Below are positions 1-4,485 of a DNA stretch of 5,127 bases, piece after piece. The DNA comes from an uncultured Campylobacter sp. GTDB taxonomy: Bacteria > Campylobacterota > Campylobacteria > Campylobacterales > Campylobacteraceae. Each line of letters begins with the position of its first letter. Position 1 is the stretch's first letter. A program made the position numbers and the translations under genes. The notes under the pieces were generated by a model. That model was not told where the DNA came from and made no database searches. It worked only from the letters and a program-made list of their open reading frames with translations. The stretch covers positions 1 through 5,127 of the forward strand of contig CALIWP010000322.1 of assembly GCA_938046705.1 (NCBI GenBank). Reading direction: 5' to 3'.

Positions 1-427
1 CATCCTCAAGTTCTCTTATAAAATCCACTGCAAAGCTCTTTTTCTTTAACTTTAAAACCCGCCAATCAGACGCATCTTTTACAGTATTTTCGTCAGATTT
101 GAGTCTACAAAATGCCAGCTTAAACTGGATAAATTTGACGATAAAAATCGTCCACGTAATGACGGAAAATAAAATCAAAACGCATATAACAATCTTTACG
201 ACTATATGTGCGTTCTTAAAAAGCGAAATAAATGACAAATCTATGCTTGGCGCCTGAGAATTTGAGGTGATGCCGGTCAAATTTTGCTCTTCGTCAAATT
301 TCAAGCCAGCTTGAGATAAATTTACATCAAACGCTACTTGGCTATCGCTCGATTTTTCAAATTCGCTTACGTTATTTTCACCAAACAACAAACAAAAAGA
401 AAAAATAATCACTAAAATTTTAGCCAT
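1..427 (-). CDS. exbB: ExbB/TolQ-family proton channel subunit, N-terminal 142 residues (3' end outside window)
   Basis: ExbB forms, with ExbD, the inner-membrane proton channel that drives TonB and so powers outer-membrane uptake of iron or haem. Reading from the ATG at 427 gives an uninterrupted frame to the window edge. Residues 1-15 (MAKILVIIFSFCLLF) look like a signal peptide. Residues 17-60 form a polar, probably periplasmic segment. Residues about 70-98 contain NAHIVVKIVICVLILFSVIT followed by WTIFIVK, the hallmark first membrane helix of ExbB/TolQ (IVVKxV...SVxTW). A basic cytoplasmic stretch follows (KLKKKSF, about 126-132). The conserved second and third helices lie beyond position 1. 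An AAGG ribosome site at 434-437 overlaps the stop codon of the upstream chaN-like gene and sits 6 nt before the ATG, so translation is probably coupled. exbD and tonB are expected next but cannot be seen. TolQ is the alternative; the signal peptide and the iron-gene neighbour favour ExbB. Confidence 0.85.
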   Translation of the reverse strand, partial: MAKILVIIFSFCLLFGENNVSEFEKSSDSQVAFDVNLSQAGLKFDEEQNLTGITSNSQAPSIDLSFISLFKNAHIVVKIVICVLILFSVITWTIFIVKFIQFKLAFCRLKSDENTVKDASDWRVLKLKKKSFAVDFIRELED

Positions 428-436
428 CTCGTACCT

Positions 437-1261
437 TTATTTAAATTTCCATAGATAATCAGCCTCTTTAGCACTCGTATCATCGCCATCAAAGCCTAAA
501 AACAAAGTTTTAAATTTCTTTTTCGTTTTAAAATCCATAAGATGAAGCGGCACCCCTATGTCCTTTTGGACGTGATACCTCCCAGCTATAAGCAAAGCAA
601 AATTTGCAGATTTATTTACGACGTCGGCCATCCTACGATCTTTGTACTGCTGAGCCTGGACAAGCTTCTGTATATCCTGCTTATTTACGCCTCCGTGCGC
701 TCCGCGGACGATTTTCACGATAGCTTCTTGAACGCTTTTGGATGTGGAAAATTTACCAGATATAGGCTGGGCGCCGCTAAATATCAGCTTTATTTCGTCT
801 TCGCTTAAATTTGCGCACTTGATGTTAGCGCTATAAAATGCTGCTTCTAGCACTCCTTTGTAATGCCTTAACTCCCACATTTTATCATTCCATTTTATAG
901 CTTTTATCAATTCGCCCGGACGAGTTTTTTTATCCAAGCCATCTGCATATTTTTGCTTATCACCTCCAAGCATCTCAAAAGCGACGTCTATGTTTTTATT
1001 TTTTGAAAGCGCTTTGATGAGTAAAATTTCTGCCAAATGGTGGTCAAAGTCATCGTGCAGCTCGCCCACCAGTAAAATATCAGCATCTAACACCTCGACA
1101 ATAAAGCCGTCAAAATCCATCGTTTTATTTGTACTTAGATTGACGATTTTAGCCGTAGCCTTGATATCATCTAGCCTTTGTGGGGTGACTTCATATTTGC
1201 CGCTACACCCAACCAAAAATAGAGCAAAGATAAGAAAAATAACAATTTTTAAAGTATTCAT
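437..1261 (-). CDS. chaN: ChaN-family haem/iron-binding lipoprotein
   Basis: This 274-residue protein is a predicted outer-membrane-associated lipoprotein of the ChaN / cofacial-haem-binding family (formerly DUF399). The C. jejuni member is known to bind haem and to be iron-regulated. The N terminus has a hydrophobic signal peptide ending in a lipobox LVGC with the lipidated Cys at residue 19. Family motifs follow in order: LLVGELHDDFDHH (63-75), with the conserved Glu and His residues; AFEM (94-97); QAQQYKDRRMAD (202-213); and AGRYHVQKDIGVP (226-238), near the C terminus as is typical. Length is normal for the family and the frame is intact. The ATG at 1261 is supported by AGGA at 1268-1271. 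exbB begins 9 nt after the stop. In C. jejuni the homologue (Cj0177) sits in the same locus as exbB1-exbD1-tonB1, but a TonB-dependent receptor gene lies between; here chaN and exbB are directly adjacent. The exact substrate is inferred. Confidence 0.87.
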   Translation of the reverse strand: MNTLKIVIFLIFALFLVGCSGKYEVTPQRLDDIKATAKIVNLSTNKTMDFDGFIVEVLDADILLVGELHDDFDHHLAEILLIKALSKNKNIDVAFEMLGGDKQKYADGLDKKTRPGELIKAIKWNDKMWELRHYKGVLEAAFYSANIKCANLSEDEIKLIFSGAQPISGKFSTSKSVQEAIVKIVRGAHGGVNKQDIQKLVQAQQYKDRRMADVVNKSANFALLIAGRYHVQKDIGVPLHLMDFKTKKKFKTLFLGFDGDDTSAKEADYLWKFK

Positions 1262-1344
1262 TTTTATTCCTATTATCAGTTATTTCAGATAATGACTATA
1301 GTATAAAATTTGTTATTAAAGTAGTATTAATCAAAATTAAAAAT
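1262..1344. promoter_or_regulatory. AT-rich intergenic region with probable chaN-exbB promoter
   Basis: This 83-nt region separates the thiazole operon from the chaN-like gene and is strongly AT-rich. On the minus strand a -10-like TATACT (complement of 1300-1305) lies about 40 nt before the ATG, after a T-rich stretch as is usual for Campylobacter sigma-70 promoters. No clear -35 box is visible. No GC-rich hairpin with a U-run follows the stop of the upstream tenI-like gene at 1345. The only candidate stem is a weak TTAAT/ATTAA, so read-through from the thi operon is possible. Confidence 0.45.
1272..1293. promoter_or_regulatory. Possible Fur-type operator upstream of chaN
   Basis: A perfect 6-bp inverted repeat ATTATC (1272-1277) / GATAAT (1288-1293), with a 10-nt spacer, lies between the candidate -10 box and the start codon of the chaN-like gene. 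GATAAT and its complement are the hexamers of Fur boxes, and the C. jejuni locus is Fur-regulated. The hexamers are in the reverse order to the classical GATAAT...ATTATC arrangement and the spacer is degenerate, so this is a candidate only. Confidence 0.35.
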
Positions 1345-2004
1345 TTAACCCAAAAATCCCCGCATCATATAGGCTCCGGCTGCGCCCACCTGCTTGATCT
1401 CGCTTAGATTTTTAAAATTTATCCCGCCGATAGCGTAGGTTTTTATGCTTAAATTTTCACAAATTTCCCGTAAAAATTTAAGTCCTCTTCCCTGCTCTAG
1501 CGCGTGAGAGGGCGTATCAAAAATATGCCCCGCCACGACGTAATCAGCACCTAGCTCCTGCGCCGATAAAGCCTGGTCTAAAGAGTGAACCGAAACGCCG
1601 ATTTTAAGCTTTTGCGTTAAATTTGACGCGCAAATGCTAGGGGCTTCGTTTTTATCCGAGCTGGCGCCGTCAAATTTAACCAAATCTCTCAAATTTGTAG
1701 CCCTCTCGCCACTCATAGACGCAAATTTAGCAAAAGGCAGATGCACCTCACTCACGCCAAGCTTACTTGCGACGTTTGCGTGAGTATGTAAAATAAGCCG
1801 CGCACCAGAGCCGCACTCAGCGATGATCTCAAGCGTTTTGCGAGCTAATTTTTCGTACTCGTGCTCTGGCAGATCGCTCTCTCTGAGCAAAATTTTATCC
1901 GCCTTGCCGCTTTGCGCTACTCGCCTAACGTCGGCGAAAAAATCCTCACTCAAGCGGCGATTCGTAACCCAAACGAACTCGAATTTGTCAAATTCCATCG
2001 CCAT
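1345..2004 (-). CDS. tenI: TenI/ThiE-superfamily protein, probable thiazole tautomerase (often annotated thiamine-phosphate synthase)
   Basis: This 219-residue TIM-barrel protein belongs to the ThiE/TenI superfamily. ThiE couples the thiazole and pyrimidine units of thiamine; TenI aromatises the thiazole carboxylate that ThiG makes. Visible motifs: WVTNRRL (12-18), LLRESDL (39-45), LILHTHANVA (70-79), VHLPFAKF (87-94), GVSVHS (136-141), GHIFDT (159-164), QGRGLKFL (171-178), AIGGI (191-195). The GH[IV]F[ED]T...GRG signature matches TenI, whose catalytic His lies in this GH pair (H160 here). The ThiE signatures (an N-D pair before the fourth strand, HLGQxD, a TxTK-type phosphate motif) are replaced by HTH, HLPF and TPSH. 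Residues about 100-130 form a long polar linker. It is last in the thiSGH operon, 42 nt after thiH. ATG at 2004 or 1998 may be used: a GGGG at 2008-2011 is 3 nt from the first and 9 nt from the second. Family placement is sure; tautomerase activity is inferred. Confidence 0.78.
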   Translation of the reverse strand: MAMEFDKFEFVWVTNRRLSEDFFADVRRVAQSGKADKILLRESDLPEHEYEKLARKTLEIIAECGSGARLILHTHANVASKLGVSEVHLPFAKFASMSGERATNLRDLVKFDGASSDKNEAPSICASNLTQKLKIGVSVHSLDQALSAQELGADYVVAGHIFDTPSHALEQGRGLKFLREICENLSIKTYAIGGINFKNLSEIKQVGAAGAYMMRGFLG

Positions 2005-2046
2005 TTACCCCAAAAGCCAAATTTTAGGCCAGCAAAAACCGCCGCC

Positions 2047-3198
2047 TTAAACGTAAATATGCTCGCTCATCACGGGCTGCAAATTTAGCCCACGCACCGC
2101 GAGCAGCATCTCCTCGACCGAGCGCGCGTCGCTGATCTCAAACTGCTCGTCGCCCTTTTTAGCCTTATCCGAGTGCGTCCCCACGCCCGTGCTAACGCCG
2201 GCCGAGATTTTGTTCGCGGCGACTGCGATGACGCCGTCACGAAAGCGCGCCGACTCGCGCGTGGAGATCGTGATATTTGCATACGGCAAAAAGAGGCGGT
2301 ACGCGCAGATGACCTGAAATAGCGCGCTCTCATCGACATCCCGCGGGCCGACGTGAGCCTTGTTTATCGCGGGTCGCAGGCGCGGGCAAGATAGCGCGAT
2401 CTCGGCGTGCGGATACTTTTGCTGGATAAAATGCGCGTGCAGTGCGGTGGCTAGCGCGTCCTTTCTAAAGTCGTCAAGCCCCAAAAGCGCGGCAAATCCG
2501 ACGCTGCGCATGCCGCCCATGAGAGCGCGCTCCTGAGCGTGAAAGCGGTAGGCAAACGAGCGTTTGACGCCGCCAAGGTGAAATTTAGCGTAGGCCGCCG
2601 GGTCGTAAGTCTCCTGAAAAACCACGACGTAGTCCGCGCCGCAACCGTGCAAAAACGCGTATTCGTCGGCATTTAGCGGATATATCTCGATGCCTACGTT
2701 GCTAAAAAGTCTAGACGCCTCCCTGCAAACCTCTCCGATATAGCCCAGGTCGCTTTTCTTCGCGCTTTCGCCGGTTAGGATCAGCACGTCTTTTAGCCCG
2801 CTTTTTGCGATATTTGCTAGCTCCGTCGCCGCCTCGTCCGCCTTTAGCCGCACGCGAGAGATTTTATTTCGCGAGCTAAAGCCGCAGTAGACGCAGTCGC
2901 TATCGCAAAAATTTGAGATATAAAGCGGCGTAAAAAACTGCACCGAGTTGCCAAACTGCCTGCGCGTCCTATCTCGCGCCGCCTGTGCCATCTCGTCTAA
3001 AAATGCGCCAGCAGCGGGGCTTAGAAGCGCTTTTAGGCCATCTACGCTTAGATTTTCTTCGCCAAGAGCGCGCCTAACGTCGCCGGCGTCAAATTTCGCG
3101 TAGTCGTAGCCCTCGCGCGCGGCTAATACCCGCCGCATCAGCGTTTCGTCTATGCGCTGCGCGCCGTCGGCATACTCCATCACGTCTATATTTTTCAA
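2047..3198 (-). CDS. thiH: 2-iminoacetate (dehydroglycine) synthase ThiH
   Basis: ThiH is a radical-SAM enzyme that cleaves tyrosine to p-cresol and 2-iminoacetate, the glycine-derived unit ThiG builds into the thiazole ring. It is the oxygen-sensitive alternative to the oxidase ThiO, which suits a microaerobe or anaerobe. The 383 residues match the usual family length. Seen in order: the 4Fe-4S motif C98-x3-C102-x2-C105 in NFCDSDCVYCGF; LTGES (141-145); EIYPL (171-175); FQETYDP (194-200); SCPRLRPA (270-277); ISTRES (311-316); and a C-terminal SAGVSTGVGTHS / EQFEISDARSVEEM segment (332-364) typical of ThiH. The start is a TTG at 3198, preceded 6 nt away by GGAG at 3205-3208. The first in-frame ATG at 3180 lacks a ribosome site, so TTG is preferred. 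The frame is intact. Base composition is much richer in GC than the chaN-exbB genes. Confidence 0.93.
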   Translation of the reverse strand: MKNIDVMEYADGAQRIDETLMRRVLAAREGYDYAKFDAGDVRRALGEENLSVDGLKALLSPAAGAFLDEMAQAARDRTRRQFGNSVQFFTPLYISNFCDSDCVYCGFSSRNKISRVRLKADEAATELANIAKSGLKDVLILTGESAKKSDLGYIGEVCREASRLFSNVGIEIYPLNADEYAFLHGCGADYVVVFQETYDPAAYAKFHLGGVKRSFAYRFHAQERALMGGMRSVGFAALLGLDDFRKDALATALHAHFIQQKYPHAEIALSCPRLRPAINKAHVGPRDVDESALFQVICAYRLFLPYANITISTRESARFRDGVIAVAANKISAGVSTGVGTHSDKAKKGDEQFEISDARSVEEMLLAVRGLNLQPVMSEHIYV

Positions 3199-3204
3199 AT
3201 ATTT

Positions 3205-3208
3205 CTCC
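3205..3208 (-). promoter_or_regulatory. Ribosome binding site GGAG deciding the TTG start of thiH
   Basis: Minus-strand GGAG lies 6 nt before the TTG at 3198. No purine-rich site precedes the later ATG at 3180. This placement is why the TTG start was chosen. Confidence 0.65.
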
Positions 3209-3289
3209 GTTTTTTTCGTCTAAATTTCAGGCGTTAAATTTGATAGTTTTTTAAAGGCTCGGGGCCGTAAATTTTACGCGCACAAATCC

Positions 3290-3304
3290 GCGCCTTTTCG
3301 GCGC
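3290..3304. repeat. Short GC-rich hairpin in the thiG-thiH gap
   Basis: A perfect 5-bp stem GCGCC/GGCGC with a 5-nt loop (GAAAA on the minus strand) is seen. It is not followed by a U-run on the minus strand, so it is not a standard intrinsic terminator. It could be a minor mRNA structure between thiG and thiH. Confidence 0.35.
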
Positions 3305-3382
3305 TAAATTTAAAACCGCGCGAAATCGTCAAATTTAAAATTCGCAGGATTTAACGAGGCAATTTTCATCCTCGCGCGGCTC

Positions 3383-3415
3383 AAATTTGACGCCGTTTTT
3401 CATGCCGTCAAATTT
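3383..3415. repeat. Perfect 10-bp inverted repeat just after thiG
   Basis: Arms AAATTTGACG (3383-3392) and CGTCAAATTT (3406-3415) flank a 13-nt loop and start 10 nt after the thiG stop codon. Each arm is a copy of the dispersed AAATTTGAC word, one in each orientation. In the thi mRNA this would fold as a stem-loop between thiG and thiH. No U-run follows on the minus strand, so it may stabilise the upstream RNA or lower thiH expression rather than terminate fully. The structure is seen; the role is inferred. Confidence 0.6.
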
Positions 3416-3425
3416 AAAGCCAAAT

Positions 3426-4202
3426 TTACTCCAAAAATCCCGTCAGCGGACTCGAAGCTCGCGCGCTTTCGCTCACATTGCCAAGCCCGGATAGATACGC
3501 CAGCCTGCCCGCCTGGATCGCCAGCGCAAAGGCCCGCGCCATCGTTTTTACGTCGCCGGCAGTCGCGATAGCGGTGTTTGCCATCACGGCCGCGCAGCCC
3601 ATCTGCATCGCCTCACACGCCTGCGCGGGACTGCCGATACCCGCATCCACGATCACGGGCAGGTCTATCTCGGCGAGCAAGATTTTGATAAATTCGCGCG
3701 TACAAAGGCCTTTGTTCGTCCCGATCGGAGCGCCCAGAGGCATCACGCACGCAGCCCCCGCCAAGGCCAGATCGCGTGCTACGTTTAGGTCTGGATACAT
3801 ATAGGGCATCGCGACAAAGCCCATGTTTGCGAGCTTTTCGGTCGCTTTTATCGTTTCGTAGTTATCAGGTAGCAGGTATTTGCTGTCCCTGATAACCTCA
3901 ACTTTCACGAGGTCGCCGCAGCCAGCCTCGCGCGCGAGCTTTGCGATACGCACGCACTCATCGGCGTTCCTGGCACCTGAGGTGTTTGGCAGTAGCGTCA
4001 CGCCCTTTGGGATAAAGTCTAAGATATTTTCGATCCCACCCTCGTTCACGCGCCGAAGCGCCAGCGTCACGATCTGCGCGCCCGCCTCGTGCACCGCAGC
4101 CTCCAAAAGAGGTAGCGAAAATTTACCAGATCCCAGGATAAAGCGCGAGCTAAATTTATGCCCGCCAAGCTCTAAAATATCGTTATTTTCGTCAAATTTC
4201 AT
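3426..4202 (-). CDS. thiG: Thiazole synthase ThiG
   Basis: ThiG condenses 1-deoxy-D-xylulose 5-phosphate, dehydroglycine from ThiH and sulfur from ThiS thiocarboxylate into the thiazole phosphate of thiamine. It is a cytoplasmic TIM-barrel enzyme of 258 residues, a normal length. Seen: [11 protein letters not shown] (18-28); [10 protein letters not shown] (44-53); [13 protein letters not shown] (70-82); LVKVEVI with the presumed Schiff-base lysine K100; [11 protein letters not shown] (110-120); [13 protein letters not shown] (154-166); phosphate-site [11 protein letters not shown] (185-195); and VMANTAIA (206-213). The ATG at 4202 is preceded by GGAGG (4208-4212), 5 nt away and inside the 3' end of thiS; only one base separates the thiS stop from this ATG, so thiS and thiG are almost surely translationally coupled. 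The strong [13 protein letters not shown] and NKGL variants resemble the C. jejuni protein. The frame is intact. Confidence 0.96.
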   Translation of the reverse strand: MKFDENNDILELGGHKFSSRFILGSGKFSLPLLEAAVHEAGAQIVTLALRRVNEGGIENILDFIPKGVTLLPNTSGARNADECVRIAKLAREAGCGDLVKVEVIRDSKYLLPDNYETIKATEKLANMGFVAMPYMYPDLNVARDLALAGAACVMPLGAPIGTNKGLCTREFIKILLAEIDLPVIVDAGIGSPAQACEAMQMGCAAVMANTAIATAGDVKTMARAFALAIQAGRLAYLSGLGNVSESARASSPLTGFLE

Positions 4203-4203
4203 C

Positions 4204-4398
4204 TCAACCTCCGCCTACAAAATGCACTATCTCGGCCGAGTCGCCGTCTCTTAGCGCCGTATCAAATTTATCTTTTGGCAAGATTTCGCCGTTTAGCTCG
4301 ACTGCTATGTGCTCAGGCCTTAGCCCCTTTGTAGCGAGCAACTGCGCTACGGTTTTGCCGATAAATTCGCCCCCATCTTTGCCATTTATTTTTAGCAT
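4204..4398 (-). CDS. thiS: Sulfur carrier protein ThiS
   Basis: ThiS is a small ubiquitin-like carrier. ThiF adenylates its C-terminal glycine, a thiocarboxylate is formed there, and the sulfur is handed to ThiG. The 64-residue product is the usual size. It starts MLKINGK, has the middle strand-loop [15 protein letters not shown] (31-45), and ends [17 protein letters not shown], with the required terminal Gly-Gly. The ATG at 4398 has GGAAAG at 4402-4407 as ribosome site. It is the first gene of the thiazole operon, with a TATAAT box about 65 nt upstream. In C. jejuni thiF separates thiS from thiG; here thiG follows after one base, so the activating enzyme must be encoded elsewhere. Confidence 0.95.
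   Translation of the reverse strand: MLKINGKDGGEFIGKTVAQLLATKGLRPEHIAVELNGEILPKDKFDTALRDGDSAEIVHFVGGG
4208..4212 (-). promoter_or_regulatory. thiG ribosome binding site inside the ThiS Gly-Gly codons
   Basis: The minus strand reads GGC GGA GGT TGA G ATG. The codons for the catalytic C-terminal glycines of ThiS supply GGAGG, placed 5 nt before the thiG ATG. One stretch therefore encodes the sulfur-carrying tail and loads ribosomes on the next gene. Confidence 0.8.
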
Positions 4399-4415
4399 TT
4401 TCTTTCCGTTTTGTT

Positions 4416-4452
4416 AAATTTAGCGCGCCCGTGCGGGTCAAATTTCGCGCCC
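4416..4452. repeat. GC-rich direct repeat in the thiS leader
   Basis: AAATTTAGCGCGCCC (4416-4430) and AAATTTCGCGCCC (4440-4452) are imperfect direct copies inside the presumed 5' untranslated region of thiS. Between them CCCGTGCGGG (4428-4437) can form a tiny hairpin. No thi-box (TPP riboswitch) core is seen in this leader. Confidence 0.45.
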
Positions 4453-4463
4453 TAGAGTTGCCG

Positions 4464-4469
4464 ATTATA
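4464..4469 (-). promoter_or_regulatory. Probable -10 box of the thiSGH operon promoter
   Basis: The minus strand carries a perfect TATAAT, 16 nt after the stop codon of the exporter gene and about 65 nt before the thiS ATG. Upstream is T/A-rich sequence (TTAAATTTAGCAAAAA) and no good -35 hexamer, the usual form of epsilonproteobacterial sigma-70 promoters. The implied leader is about 58 nt. This suggests that the thi operon is transcribed independently of the exporter. Confidence 0.55.
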
Positions 4470-4485
4470 CCGCTTTTTGCTAAAT

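Larger units (their letters stand above)
3199..3425. other. Motif-rich 227-nt gap between thiG and thiH
   Basis: This gap interrupts an otherwise compact operon. I find no convincing gene in it. It holds eight AAATTT hexamers (starting at 3222, 3236, 3269, 3306, 3331, 3383, 3410 and 3422), four of them in the TCAAATTT or AAATTTGA form, a 10-bp inverted repeat just after the thiG stop (listed separately), a small GCGCC/GGCGC hairpin (3290-3304), and a 13-nt odd palindrome CGTAAATTTTACG (3266-3278). A minus-strand TAAAAT (complement of 3270-3275) could serve as a weak -10 box for thiH, but nothing decides it. No similarity to thiF motifs is visible. Confidence 0.7.

Noticed and set aside
241..301. 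Apparent frameshift in exbB near the AAATTT copy at about 280
   Set aside because: A first reading miscounted a T in the run. Re-reading the complement gives CAA AAT TTG ACC and one continuous frame of 142 residues from the ATG at 427 to the window edge.
3335..3403. 22-codon minus-strand ORF in the thiG-thiH gap (MKNGVKFEPREDENCLVKSC, then EF)
   Set aside because: No ribosome site, very short, and built largely on copies of the AAATTTGAC word, which create open stretches by chance. Conservation in related species would be needed to revive it.
3478..4254. Long plus-strand open frames opposite thiG
   Set aside because: They mirror the GC-rich thiG codons on the other strand, have no recognisable domains and no ribosome sites, and overlap a certain gene fully.
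4399..4470. TPP riboswitch before thiS
   Set aside because: The leader after the likely start is only about 58 nt and shows no CTGAGA-type thi-box core. The hairpins present are too small.
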